The translations under genes and the position numbers were made by a program. Positions 16,235 through 25,703 of a stretch of DNA of 64,000 nt are shown here, piece after piece. Each line of letters begins with the position of its first letter. The first letter of the stretch is position 1. The stretch spans positions 6,806,501-6,870,500 of the forward strand of contig NZ_CP134605.1 of assembly GCF_031844685.1 (NCBI RefSeq), given 5' to 3'. Source of the stretch: Streptomyces sp. ITFR-21. GTDB lineage: Bacteria > Actinomycetota > Actinomycetes > Streptomycetales > Streptomycetaceae. The notes beneath the pieces were generated by a model, which saw only the letters and a program-made list of their open reading frames with translations, was not told where the DNA came from and searched no databases.

Positions 16235-17473
16235 ATGGTCCTCGCCTTGAGCGAGATCCTCACGTTCGACGTGCTGGGGCGGGCCGGCGCCGAGGTGCTG
16301 GCCGGGCAGGACTCGCTCGGCCGGCCGGTCCGGTGGGTGCACTCCAGCGAGATCTACGAGATCGGCCCGCTGCTGTCCGGCGGTGAGCTGCTGCTGACCA
16401 CCGGCCTCGGCCTGGCGGGCGCCGACGCCGGGGCGTGCCGCCACTACGTCCGCGAGCTCGACGAGCGCGGCGTGACCGGTGTCGCCGTCGAACTCGGCCG
16501 GTCGCTGCCCGACATGCCGTACGCGATCCTCGACGAGAGCCGCCGCAGGGGCCTGCCGCTGGTGGCGCTGCGCCGGGTGGTGCCGTTCATCCGAATCACC
16601 GAGGCGGTCAACACCGCGATCGTCACCCGGACACTCGGCGAACTGCCCTACCGGCCCGACGGGGCCGCCGCCGTGCTGGCCGACATGGAGGCAGGCACCG
16701 CGCTCAGCCAGCAGGAGGTGACCGCCCGGCTGCGGACCCTCGGCTTCCGCCCGGAGCGCTCGCACCGGCTGATCGGCGTCGCCGGCCACGCCGCCGAGCC
16801 GGCCGCCGCCGCGGCGGCCCTGGACCGGGCCGCCGACCGGCTCGGCGGCTCCCTGCTGCGGGCTGCGGCACCGGGGGCGGTCACCGCGCTGCTCGCGGTG
16901 CCGGGGCCGCCGGCCGGCGACCCGGTGAGCACCGCGCGGACCGCCGTCGGCGAGGCGTCCGCGGGCGGCGGCGAGGGGCTGACCTTCGCGCTCGGCCCCG
17001 CCGTCCGCCCGGACGGCGGCTGGCGGCGCTGGGGCGAGACGCTGCGCGAGGCCCGCGCCACCCTGCGGCTGGCGCTGACCGTGCCGCTGCCGGAGAGCGG
17101 TCCGGCCACCGCCCGCGGCGGCACGCTGGTGACGACCTCGCGGGCGCTCGCCCTGGAACGCCAGTTGGCGGGCGACGGCCTCACCGCCGCCGCCCGCGAC
17201 CGGCTGGCCGCCCTGGTCGACCGGACCCTGGGACCGCTGCTGGGGTGGGAGGCCGCCCACCCCAGCGATCTGGTGCACACCCTGGAGGTGCACCTGCGCA
17301 ACGGCTGCAGCCCGACCCGTACCGCCGCACTGCTGCACGTGGGCCGCCAGTCGCTCTACCAGCGGCTGGACCGCATCGAGTCGCTGCTCGGCCTGCCGGT
17401 CGCGGACCCCGAGGCCCACGGCGAGCTGCTGCTGGCGGCCTGCGCGCACCGCCTGCTGCGCGCCACGGAGTGA
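16235..17473 (+). CDS. PucR-family transcriptional regulator
   Basis: A 412-residue regulator. The N-terminal PucR domain (about 1-125) starts LSEILTFDVLGRAGAEVLAG and contains SGGELLLTTGLGL; a GGDEF-like CdaR middle region follows; the C-terminal HTH_30 domain reads LEVHLRNGCSPTRTAALLHV then RQSLYQRLDRIESLLG (about 355-395). GGGAGGTG stands before the ATG at 16235. It is divergent from the deaminase/oxygenase genes and abuts the convergent permease stop (TGATCA with zero bases between). PucR proteins control purine or pyrimidine catabolism, which suits the neighbours. Confidence 0.9.
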   Translation: MVLALSEILTFDVLGRAGAEVLAGQDSLGRPVRWVHSSEIYEIGPLLSGGELLLTTGLGLAGADAGACRHYVRELDERGVTGVAVELGRSLPDMPYAILDESRRRGLPLVALRRVVPFIRITEAVNTAIVTRTLGELPYRPDGAAAVLADMEAGTALSQQEVTARLRTLGFRPERSHRLIGVAGHAAEPAAAAAALDRAADRLGGSLLRAAAPGAVTALLAVPGPPAGDPVSTARTAVGEASAGGGEGLTFALGPAVRPDGGWRRWGETLREARATLRLALTVPLPESGPATARGGTLVTTSRALALERQLAGDGLTAAARDRLAALVDRTLGPLLGWEAAHPSDLVHTLEVHLRNGCSPTRTAALLHVGRQSLYQRLDRIESLLGLPVADPEAHGELLLAACAHRLLRATE

Positions 17474-18958
17474 TCAGACGGGCTTCGGCGCGGCCTGGAG
17501 CGCCGCACCGGCCGGACCGAGACCGGGCACCTTCCGCAGCGCCAGGTACAGCAACCCGGCGACGACGAAGCCTGCGGCGAAGGCGATGTCACCGATCTGC
17601 GGGACGTGCTTGGGGACCACACCGGTGAAGTCGGTCTGGTTGGAGAACAGCAGGACGCCCGCGGCGGTGCCGGCGGCCATTGCCAGCGGACCGGCCCAGT
17701 TGCGGTAGGTGGGGTCCGCCAGCAGCGCGCCGGTCTCGGCGTCGGGGCGGCCGCGGCGCAGCCACATGTCGAGAAAGACGACCGCCAGCCAGGGGCCGAT
17801 CCAGTAGGTGATGACGAGCAGGAAGTTCTCGTACCGCTCACCGGAGTCGTGCAGGCCCGACCACGCGACGGCGGTCCCGGCGACGCCGAACACCAGGGCG
17901 ACGGTGGCGCGCCGGACGGCCGCGGGCAGCTTGATGCCCATGGCCACGAACGACAGCGCGCCGGAGTAGATGTTGAGGGCGTTCGCCGCGATGCCGCCGA
18001 TGGCGATGGCGAGCAGAGTCAGCTTGCCCAGCCACTCCGGCAGCGGGTCGATGAAGGCACCGGTGAGCGTAGCGCCCTTGGGGGCGACGAGGGTCGCCGA
18101 CGCGGCGCCCACGATCTCCAGCAGCAGGCACGACACGAGCACCCCGAGCCCCGGCCACAGCGCGACCTTCCAGCGCGGCGTCGACTTCGCGAGATAGCGC
18201 GTGTAGTCCGAGCCGTACGGCGTCCAGCCGGCCGCGTAGCCGAACGCCGCGCCGGTGGTCAGCAGGAACGCGCCGCTGAAGGCGTGCGAGCCGTCCGCTG
18301 CGGACGGGTGCGACTTGGCCAGGATCACCACCGAGGTGACGAGGAAGATCACCGTCAGCACGGGGAAGGTGTACTTCTCCGCCGAGTGGATGAAGTTGTG
18401 CCCGAGGAAGGCCACCGCGATCTGCAGGACCACCACGATGAACAGGCACAGCAGCAGCCGCCAGTGCAGCAGCGTGTTGAGCGCGTACGCGGCGCTGACG
18501 CTGTTCACCGCGAACCAGCCGATGCCGGCGCTGAGCGCGTTGAGCCCGGCGGGCAGCGCGTTGCCGTAGAAGCCGAAGGCCGACCGGCCGGCGACCATCT
18601 GCGGCACGCCGAACCGGGGTCCGCGCAGGCCCAGGAAGGAGTGCGCGACCGCGCCGAGGGCGGTACCGAGGACGATCGCCAGCACGGCGGACCAGAAGCC
18701 GAGGCCGAAGATGCCGACCGCGAGCACGCCGATGAAGACGGTGGCGAACTCCATGTTGGGGCTGACCCAGGTCCACAGCAGCTGGATCGGCCGGCCGTGC
18801 CTGCCGTCGTCGGGGACTGGCTCCGCGCCGGTCGGCTCCACGGCCAGGACGTGGTCGCCGTAGGCCACGATCTCGTCGGGTGCGGCTTGGGCGAGGGCGA
18901 CGGCGGGAGTTGGGGAACCGTCACCTCCGAGGGAAGCGGAGGAGGGGGTGGTCGTCAT
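17474..18958 (-). CDS. NCS1-family nucleobase (cytosine-type) permease
   Basis: A 494-residue cation symporter with 12 hydrophobic segments after a 60-residue hydrophilic tail. Diagnostic parts are LLWTWVSPNMEFATVFIGVL, GPRFGVPQMVAGRSAFGFYG and GYAAGWTPYGSDYTRYL. The last resembles CodB/PurP-type cytosine and purine permeases. With the deaminase it would give uptake followed by deamination to uracil. Start ATG at 18958 follows GGAAGCGGAGGAGG. A relative of the PucR-locus operator motif lies 68 bases upstream. Confidence 0.9.
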   Translation of the reverse strand: MTTTPSSASLGGDGSPTPAVALAQAAPDEIVAYGDHVLAVEPTGAEPVPDDGRHGRPIQLLWTWVSPNMEFATVFIGVLAVGIFGLGFWSAVLAIVLGTALGAVAHSFLGLRGPRFGVPQMVAGRSAFGFYGNALPAGLNALSAGIGWFAVNSVSAAYALNTLLHWRLLLCLFIVVVLQIAVAFLGHNFIHSAEKYTFPVLTVIFLVTSVVILAKSHPSAADGSHAFSGAFLLTTGAAFGYAAGWTPYGSDYTRYLAKSTPRWKVALWPGLGVLVSCLLLEIVGAASATLVAPKGATLTGAFIDPLPEWLGKLTLLAIAIGGIAANALNIYSGALSFVAMGIKLPAAVRRATVALVFGVAGTAVAWSGLHDSGERYENFLLVITYWIGPWLAVVFLDMWLRRGRPDAETGALLADPTYRNWAGPLAMAAGTAAGVLLFSNQTDFTGVVPKHVPQIGDIAFAAGFVVAGLLYLALRKVPGLGPAGAALQAAPKPV

Positions 18959-19025
18959 GGGGACACTATGGGCGGCCGGATGGGACCGGTAAACGTGCAG
19001 GGCGTCCTCAGTGCCGGGCCCGGCT

Positions 19026-19040
19026 GCGGACGTTCCGTAC
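19026..19040. promoter_or_regulatory. Candidate operator copy 3 (permease promoter)
   Basis: On the minus strand the 15 bases read GTACGGAACGTCCGC, matching the core GTGCGGAAGGTACGC of copies 1 and 2 at 12 of 15 positions. It lies upstream of the leftward permease gene. Confidence 0.45.
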
Positions 19041-19307
19041 GCCGTGGCGCGTTTCGGCCGGTGCCTTTTTCTGTGCCGTTTCTGACTGGTTCCGGCTGCG
19101 TGACGGCGGGGGTGCGACGGGTCCGGCCGGGCCAGACCGGACCCGGACCGGTCGTCACCGGTCCCGGCCCGCCGGTCCGCGCCGCCGGTTCCGCACCGCC
19201 GCGCGCGGCGACGCGGCGGTGGTCCGCGGCTGTCGCGTAGCGGTGTCATCGCATAAGTGTTATCGTTGATTACGGAAAGCGGTCATCCATGTTGTGAAGG
19301 AGTCGCC

Positions 19308-20042
19308 ATGCCCAGCACCAAGGTCGCCGTCGTCACCGGAGGCTCGCGGGGGATCGGCCGGGCGGCCGCCGAGCGGCTCGCCGCCCGCGGCTACGCCGTG
19401 GTCGTCGGCTACGCCGGCGGCCAGGACGCGGCCGAGTCCGTCGTGGCCGCCATCACCGGGAACGGCGGCCAGGCCGTCGCCGCCCGGGCGGATGTCGCCG
19501 ACGAGACCGCCGTAGCCGCCGTGTTCGACCTGGCCGAGCAGCGCTTCGGCGGTGTCGACGCGGTCGTGCACGCGGCCGGCCGTATGGCGCTGGCGCCGGT
19601 CGCCGAGCTCGACCTCGCCGACCTCGACGGCATCCTGCGCACCAACGTGCGCGGCACCTTCGTCGTCGCCCAGCAGGCCGCCCGGCGGCTGCGCGACGGC
19701 GGCTCGGTGGTCACCTTCTCCACCTCCGTGGTCGGCCTGGCCTTCCCCGGCTACGCCGCCTACAGCGCCAGTAAGGGCGCGGTCGAGGCCGTGACGCTGA
19801 TCCTGGCCCGTGAGCTGCGCGGCCGGAACATCAACGTCAACGCGGTCGCCCCCGGCCCCACCGCCACCGACCTCTTCCTGGACGGCAAGGACGACGCCAC
19901 CATCGCTCACCTCGCCGCCCAGCCGCCGCTCGAACGCCTCGGCACCCCGGAGGACATCGCGGAAGTGGTGGCCTTTTTGGCCTCCGAGGCCGGGCACTGG
20001 GTCAACGGCCAGGTCCTACGCGCCAACGGCGGCATCATCTGA
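19308..20042 (+). CDS. SDR-family oxidoreductase
   Basis: A 244-residue classical short-chain dehydrogenase. The cofactor motif is TGGSRGIGRAAAERL, the structural motif NNAG is varied to VVHAAGRMAL, and the catalytic Ser-Tyr-Lys are in STSVVGLAFPGYAAYSASKG. VNAVAPGPTATDLF is the usual C-terminal signature. AAGGAG stands 7 bases before the ATG at 19308. The AT-richer upstream stretch (19245-19275, containing GTTATCGTTGAT) shares GTTATC and CGTT with the start region of the TetR gene at 21043, so that regulator may control it. Substrate unknown. Confidence 0.9.
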   Translation: MPSTKVAVVTGGSRGIGRAAAERLAARGYAVVVGYAGGQDAAESVVAAITGNGGQAVAARADVADETAVAAVFDLAEQRFGGVDAVVHAAGRMALAPVAELDLADLDGILRTNVRGTFVVAQQAARRLRDGGSVVTFSTSVVGLAFPGYAAYSASKGAVEAVTLILARELRGRNINVNAVAPGPTATDLFLDGKDDATIAHLAAQPPLERLGTPEDIAEVVAFLASEAGHWVNGQVLRANGGII

Positions 20043-20362
20043 CGGTCCGACAGGAGTTCGGCAGAGGTCCGGTGGGCGGGTCGCCGCCGGGATCGGCCGG
20101 TCCGGGCGGGGACGGTAGCGGGAACGCCCGCCGTGCGCGCTGCCGCGCATGGCACCGGCAAAACCGTCCTCGCCACCGGTGCCTCCGCGGACCCGGCGCC
20201 CGCGCGGCCCGCGCGCCGGAGGACGCCGGCCCCCGCCGCCTCCGAGCACGCCGGCCGCCCGGACGACCGTGCCGCCCGCGGACGGCTGAGAGCCCCTCGG
20301 GATCGCGGGTCGGGCGGCCATCGGTCAGGTGCCCCCGCCCGGCCCGCGTCCGGTCGCGCGGC
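20043..20362. other. 320-bp intergenic region with no recognisable gene
   Basis: Very GC-rich sequence between the SDR stop and the convergent TetR stop. I see no coding sequence with family resemblance, no clear hairpin with a T-run, and no repeat. Confidence 0.5.
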
Positions 20363-21043
20363 TCAGGAGTCGGCCAGTGTGTCCAGCCATTGGCGGAGCA
20401 GTGCGGTCTCGGCGGCGGTCAGCGCGGCCGGCGGCGCGGCCCGCAGCTGGGACCCGAGCATCGCGGCCGTGGTCGCCACCGTCGCCGCCGCCACCGGATC
20501 GGGCGTCAGGGTGACCGCCCCGATCACCGCGTCCCTGACCCGGTCGGAGAACGCGGGATCGGGATAGAGCGCGGGCCGCGCTATCAGCGACAGCGCCACA
20601 CCGGAGTTGGCCGACATGACCATCCGGGTGGCCGTCTCCGGCGCCACCCGCAGCCGGCCGGCCGCGGCGACCCGCTCCACCACCCCGCGCAGCAGCCGCT
20701 GCGCCTCCGCGGCGGCCTCCGGCGGCACCGACAGGCCCGGCGAGTACATCAGCCGGTAGTAGTTGGGGTTCTCCACCGCGAAGCGCACGTGGTGGTCCCA
20801 CCCGTTGCGCAGATCCTGGACCGGGTCGGCGGAGGGCACCGCCGCGCGCTTGGGGGCGAGGTACTGCTCGAAGCCGTAGTCCACGACGGCGGAGAGCAGC
20901 CCCGCCTTGTCCCCGAACTGCCGGTACAGGATCGGCGCCCCCACCCCGGCCGCCTCGCACACGGCCCGCGTCGACACGTCGGCGTCCGTCGACCGCGACA
21001 GCAGGTCGGCCGCCGCCCGCAGAATCCGCGTTCTCGTGTCCAT
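20363..21043 (-). CDS. TetR-family transcriptional regulator
   Basis: A 226-residue repressor. The N-terminal TetR helix-turn-helix is MDTRTRILRAAADLL with DVSTRAVCEAAGVGAPILYR and QFGDKAGLLSAVVDYG. The C-terminal ligand domain is TetR_C-like (LRNGWDHHVRFAVENPNYYRLMY). An imperfect palindrome AACGATGATAACG just upstream of the ATG at 21043 may be its own operator; a similar string lies before the SDR gene. Effector unknown. Confidence 0.88.
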   Translation of the reverse strand: MDTRTRILRAAADLLSRSTDADVSTRAVCEAAGVGAPILYRQFGDKAGLLSAVVDYGFEQYLAPKRAAVPSADPVQDLRNGWDHHVRFAVENPNYYRLMYSPGLSVPPEAAAEAQRLLRGVVERVAAAGRLRVAPETATRMVMSANSGVALSLIARPALYPDPAFSDRVRDAVIGAVTLTPDPVAAATVATTAAMLGSQLRAAPPAALTAAETALLRQWLDTLADS

Positions 21044-21305
21044 GAGAACGATGATAACGCGAGGCGTGCCTACCTCTCCCGCCCGGCGTCGACCGCGCGC
21101 CGACCGAGGCGGACCCCGCCCCGGCGGGGGGAGGCGACCGCTCTGGCGCGCCGGGCGCGGCGCGGACGCGGACCACGCCACCAAGTCCCGGGTCCGGTAC
21201 GGCGCGGGTGAGCGCCGCCAGCGGCGCGCGGGGCGGCGGCTCGCGGCGTTCGGCTCGGGGCGCTGGACCGGCGCGGCCTCCCGGAGGACGCCGCGCACAG
21301 GCGTC

Positions 21306-22292
21306 TCAGCGCCGGGTGTCGATGACGACGCGCCCGTGGACGCGGCCGGCGAGGATCTCCTCGGCGAGGGCGTGAATACGGCTCATCGGCTCGACCCTGG
21401 TGAGCGAGCGGAGCTTGTCCGGTGGCAGCTCGGTGCTCAGCCGCCGCCACGCCTCGGCGCGTGGGCCGGCCGGGCAGCGCACGGAGTCGACCCCGAGCAG
21501 GGCGACGCCGCGCAGGATGAACGGCAGCACGGTGGTGGGCAGGTCGCTGCCGCCGGCCAGCCCGCAGGCCGCAACGGCGCCGCCGTAGCGGGTCCTGGAC
21601 AAGGCCGACGCCAGCGTGGTGGAGCCGACGGTGTCGATCCCGGCCGACCACCGCTCCTTCTGCAGCGGCCTGCCGGCGCCCTCGGCGAGTTCGGCCCGGT
21701 CGACGAAGCCGGCGGCGCCGAGGTCCGCCAGATGCGCCCGGGTCTCCGGCCGGCCGGTCGCCGCGGTGACCTCGTGGCCCAGCTCCGCCAGCAGTGCCAC
21801 GGCGAGGGATCCGACGCCGCCGGCCGCACCGGTGACCAGCACGCCGCCCGGCGCTCCCGGCACCAGCCCGTGCCGCTCCAGGGCCATCACGCACAGCATG
21901 GCGGTGAGCCCGGCGGTGCCGATGGCCATTGCCTGCTCTGCGGACAGGGTCTCGGGGCGGCGTACCACCCACTCCGGCCGGACCCGCTGGAGCCGGGTGT
22001 ATCCGCCGGGGTGGGTCTCCGACAGGCCCCAGCCGGTGACCAGTACCTCGTCGCCCGGCCGCCACGCCGGATCCCGCGAGGCGACGACCCGGCCGGCCAG
22101 GTCCGCGCCGCAGACCATCGGGAAACTGCGGACGATCGGCGCGGTGTTCGTCACCGCCAGGCCGTCCTTGTAGTTCAGCGACGAGTGGGTGACCTCGATC
22201 GTCACCGGGTCGGGGGGAAGGTCGGCCTCGGTCAGCTCGCGCAGCTCGGCGGGACCCTCGCCGGTGGCCACCACAGCGGGAAACGACGTCAT
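21306..22292 (-). CDS. AcuI/YhdH-type quinone oxidoreductase (acryloyl-CoA reductase-like)
   Basis: A 328-residue medium-chain dehydrogenase/reductase. It has THSSLNYKDGLAVTN and IVRSFPMVCGADLAGRVV typical of the AcuI/YhdH branch, the NADPH motif VLVTGAAGGVGSLAVALLAELG, and no zinc-ligand set, so it is zinc-independent. AcuI enzymes reduce acryloyl-CoA to propionyl-CoA. The gene stands alone; no operon partner is evident. Start ATG at 22292. Confidence 0.88.
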   Translation of the reverse strand: MTSFPAVVATGEGPAELRELTEADLPPDPVTIEVTHSSLNYKDGLAVTNTAPIVRSFPMVCGADLAGRVVASRDPAWRPGDEVLVTGWGLSETHPGGYTRLQRVRPEWVVRRPETLSAEQAMAIGTAGLTAMLCVMALERHGLVPGAPGGVLVTGAAGGVGSLAVALLAELGHEVTAATGRPETRAHLADLGAAGFVDRAELAEGAGRPLQKERWSAGIDTVGSTTLASALSRTRYGGAVAACGLAGGSDLPTTVLPFILRGVALLGVDSVRCPAGPRAEAWRRLSTELPPDKLRSLTRVEPMSRIHALAEEILAGRVHGRVVIDTRR

Positions 22293-22587
22293 CTCTCGGT
22301 CCTCCGGACGACGGATGCGGACGGTGGGTAGGGGTACGGGCACGGACAGGCGCGTGGGAGCGAGCGTACGGGGCCCGGCGGCACCGTCGGTCACGGGGCC
22401 GCCGCCGGCGGCGGGTCCGCGGTTGCCAGGCCGCTGCCGGTGGACCGGTGGACCGGTGGGCCCGTTGCCCGCGGGCCGGACCGGCGGTCCCCGCTTCCCG
22501 TTCCCCGACCCGGGCGGCGGGACGGCGGGCGGCGGGACGGCGGGTGGGCGCCGGTCAGGTGAGCCGCGCCTGCGCGGCGGCGAGCCG

Positions 22588-23679
22588 TTAGCGGACGTCG
22601 GCCGGACGTTCGGGCACCAACACGTCGGATCCGCGCGTGCCGAGTTCCTCGTAGACCGTCAGGGACTCCCGTAGCGCCGCTACGCCTCGGTGGCCCGGCC
22701 CGCCCCGGTGAGGCCGACGCCTGGTTGCGCAGGCCCACGGCCAGGCCGAGGGTGTGGTTGTCCGCGGCGGGATCGGCCAGCGCCCGGTGGACGGCCACGG
22801 CTTCTCCGGCGCGGGCGACGGCCCGGTCCCGGTGCCCGAGGCCGATCAGGTGCAGGCTCAGGTTGCCCAGGCACAGCCCCGTGCAGTGGCTCACGGTGCT
22901 CGAAGGACCGGGGTCGGCGGACAGCGAGCGCAGCAGGGCCAGGGCCTCCTCGCCGGCGGCCACCGCCTCCCCGAACCGCTCGACCTCACCCAGGTACTTC
23001 CCCAGGTTCTGCGGGGACAGGGCCAGCCGGGCGGTCCCGGCCGCGTTCTGCGGATCGGCCGCGACCAGGGCACGGGTGAGGTCGGCGGCCTCCCGTGCGG
23101 CGGTGATCGCCTTCTCGGTACGTCCGAGCTCACTCAGCACGAGGCCGACGACCCTCACGGCCAGGGCCAGGATCGCGGGGTCACCGGCGGCGGCACCGGT
23201 CCGCTCGCCGCCGCCGCGCTCGGGCGCGCGCAGGACGGCGACCGCTTCCTGCGGCGAACGCCTCCTCAAGCCGGCCCAGACCGAGCAGCCCGGTGGCGGC
23301 GACGGACCTCGCGGCGGCCAGGCCCTCCCGCCGCGCGCGGGTCGGAGTCCGCCGCCCCCGCGAACGCGGCCCGCGCCTCTTCGGCCGCGGCCAGGGTCCG
23401 GCACTCGCCTGGCGCAGGCACAGGGCGAGCGTGCCGAGCGAGCGGGCCAGGGCGCGCCGCTCCCGGCCGCGGCCGCTCCCGGCCGGTGCCCGGCGCAGCG
23501 CGACGGCCTCGCGGGCCGGCTCCACCGCCTCGGCCGCCCGGCCCGAGCCGGCGCAGCAGGTTGCCCGTGCCGGCCAGTTCGTTCGCCGGCTCGCCCTCGG
23601 TGACGCCTGGCTGCGCCTCGACCAGAGCCCGGAACACCGCCTGCGCCTCCTGCCCGGCGGTCAGCGCCTGCTCCGGCAT
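22588..23679 (-). pseudogene. TPR-repeat protein, frameshifted remnant
   Basis: Pieces of one tetratricopeptide protein are spread over three frames. The start MPEQALTAGQEAQAVFRALV is at 23679; later come VEPAREAVALRRA and LARSLGTLALCL, then a longer TPR stretch (SELGRTEKAITAAREAADLT to AVAAGEEALALLRSL), and the natural end ALRESLTVYEELGTRGSDVL with stop TAA at 22588-22590 in another frame. At least three frameshifts are needed to join them. Such proteins often form the C-terminal part of STAND/NB-ARC or CHAT proteins. It is not expressed as one polypeptide. Confidence 0.72.
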
Positions 23680-23796
23680 CGCGGCGGTGAAGGCGCCCGT
23701 GGGACGTATCCGGACTCCCCGCGTGTCGCTCCGGTCCCACCCGGCGGCGGGGGACCGCGCGCAGCTGAGCAGACGCCCGCGACCGGGCCGCCCATC

Positions 23797-24021
23797 ATGG
23801 CCGGTGACGGCCTCCGCGTTCGACTCGCCCTTCGTCAGGCGGGCGGCACGCTGGGAGCCGCAGGTCAGGCTCTTCTGCTTCCGTACGCGGGAGCGGGCGC
23901 CTCGGCCTCCGTGCGCCGGCCCGAACTGCTGCCGCCGGGGATCGGGGCGGCCGCGGTACAGCTCCCGGGCCGGCAGGACCGGCGCGCGGAGCCGGGCGCG
24001 GTGCTCACCGGCCGGGCGTAG
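23797..24021 (+). pseudogene. Type II thioesterase, N-terminal remnant
   Basis: About 74 residues resemble the beginning of external (GrsT/TEII) thioesterases of PKS/NRPS pathways: LLLPYAGAGASASVRRPELL and PPGIGAAAVQLPGRQDRRAE match the usual FPYAGGSAS...LPPGIEVVAVQLPGREDR pattern. The catalytic GHSMG and the rest are missing; the frame ends at 24021, inside the 3' end of the convergent SDR gene. A gene remnant left from a lost biosynthetic locus. Confidence 0.6.
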
Positions 24022-24787
24022 GCAGGCGGGTTCCGGTCAGATCCGCGCAGTAGTCCAGCAGCTCGTCCTGGACCTCGGCCGACTGCGCGGCCCAGTGGGT
24101 GCCGCGCGCACGCCGGTGGTAGAAGTAGCCGCCGCTGCCCAGCGCCTGCGGGTCGTCGCCGACGGCCAGCCACACCTGGGTCACCGGTGCCAGCGAAAGG
24201 TCGTCCGGCGCCCCCTTGCCGCCCATCTTCGTCGGGACCCAGCCGGGCTCCACGGCGTTGGAGGCCACGGCCGGCCACCTGCGCGCCACCGCGAACGCCA
24301 GCACGGTGTCGAAGAGCTTGCTGTCGGAGTACGCCTGCGATCCGTTCCACCGCCGCTGCGTCCACTGCGGGTCCCGCAGGTCCGGGTCGCCGCCCTGGTG
24401 CATACCGGAACTGAGGTAGACCAGCCGCCGCGGCGGGGTGATCAGGGCGGTGAGCAGGTAGGGCGCCAGCACGTTGACGGCGAACACGTGGGCGAGTCCG
24501 TCGACCGTCTCCACCCTGCGCGGCTCGCGGTATCCGATTCCCACGTTGTGGATGACTGCGTCGTACGGACCCAGCGCGTTGGCCTGCTCGGCGACGTCGC
24601 GCATCGCCGCGATGCCGGACAGGTCGCCGACGACGACGGCCTGCGCCCCGGGCAGTGACGCACGGGCCTCGGCCGCACGCCGTTCGTTGCGCGCGTGCAG
24701 GGTGACGGCGTGTCCGTCGGCGGCGAGAAGTTCCGCGGCCATCAGTCCGAGGCCGTCGGACGAGCCGGTGATGAGCACACGTGCCAT
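24005..24787 (-). CDS. SDR-family oxidoreductase
   Basis: A 260-residue short-chain dehydrogenase of the atypical (WWOX/retinol-dehydrogenase-like) kind. Cofactor motif is VLITGSSDGLGLMAAELLAA; AVIHNVGIGY replaces NNAG; the catalytic region is VYLSSGMHQGG and QAYSDSKLFDTVLAFAVA. The tail HWAAQSAEVQDELLDYCADL is typical of this group in Streptomyces. ATG at 24787 after GGAGACC. Substrate not predictable. Confidence 0.87.
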   Translation of the reverse strand: MARVLITGSSDGLGLMAAELLAADGHAVTLHARNERRAAEARASLPGAQAVVVGDLSGIAAMRDVAEQANALGPYDAVIHNVGIGYREPRRVETVDGLAHVFAVNVLAPYLLTALITPPRRLVYLSSGMHQGGDPDLRDPQWTQRRWNGSQAYSDSKLFDTVLAFAVARRWPAVASNAVEPGWVPTKMGGKGAPDDLSLAPVTQVWLAVGDDPQALGSGGYFYHRRARGTHWAAQSAEVQDELLDYCADLTGTRLPTPGR

Positions 24788-25073
24788 CGCGGTCTCCAAG
24801 TGTCGGGAAGCGGCGGGGGAGGCCGCCGGGCGGGGTCCATTCTCCCAGGAGGCGGAGCCGGAACCACGGCCGGTGTCCCATTTGTCACCACAGCGGACAA
24901 GCGTACATCCGAGGCATCGACCCGTCCGGGACCCGCCGTATCGGCCTCCGACGGGCTGAAAGGGGGTCAACGGGCGCAACCGGACGCATGCGGTCCCGGG
25001 ACTTGACCAGAGACCGATCGCAGGTTCGCGCGCCCCGCGCCCAGCTCGACGACGAGTACGTCACCGCGGAGAA

Positions 25074-25658
25074 CTACGCCTTGGGCCGGGGCGGGACCCG
25101 CAGGATCCGCAGCATCGTCGACAGCAGCGCGTCACGTAGTTCCCCGTCGGACAGGTCGACCAGATCGGGCAGGCTCTCCGGCACGGCGAACACCGCGTTG
25201 AACGAAAGCCGCTCGGCACCGGTCGGGTGCTCGCCGAAGAACAGGGTCAGGCCGCGGACGCGCCGTGTCTCCCACTCCTTGTCGGACCGGTCGCGTCGGG
25301 CGGCCGGGTCGTTGGCCGCCATCACCGCGTAGTGGCGGTTGGCGACGAGGAAGTCGACGAGACCGGTCACCACGTGCTCCATCCGGGCCCGTCGGCCGCG
25401 CATCGCGGCCGCCTCGTCCAGCAGCCCCTCGACCCGCCGGATACCGGGCAGCATCGCCGCGTGCAGGATGTCGGCCTTGGCCCGGAAGTGGTAGTAGACG
25501 GCGGCCTTGGTCAGCCCCATCTCGTCGGCGATCATCTGGAGCGAGGTGGCGTCGTAGCCGCGGTCGACGAACAGCCGCTGGGCAGTCTCCAGGATCTGCT
25601 GCCTGGTCTGCTCGGCCTGCGCCGCGCGGGTGGACATGCCCTTCGCGGGCGTCGGCAT
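25074..25658 (-). CDS. TetR-family transcriptional regulator
   Basis: A 194-residue repressor. The helix-turn-helix is QTRQQILETAQRLFVDRGYD with LQMIADEMGLTKAAVYYHF and RAKADILHAAM. GAGGAG lies before the ATG at 25658; an upstream ATG at 25718 would start inside the divergent promoter. It faces an MMPL-family gene across about 200 bases that hold five spaced copies of a short palindrome, so it very likely represses that exporter, and perhaps itself. Confidence 0.9.
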   Translation of the reverse strand: MPTPAKGMSTRAAQAEQTRQQILETAQRLFVDRGYDATSLQMIADEMGLTKAAVYYHFRAKADILHAAMLPGIRRVEGLLDEAAAMRGRRARMEHVVTGLVDFLVANRHYAVMAANDPAARRDRSDKEWETRRVRGLTLFFGEHPTGAERLSFNAVFAVPESLPDLVDLSDGELRDALLSTMLRILRVPPRPKA

Positions 25659-25703
25659 CGGTGCGCTCCTCGTTTGGGGACCGCACCGCAGCATACAAGC
25701 TGA

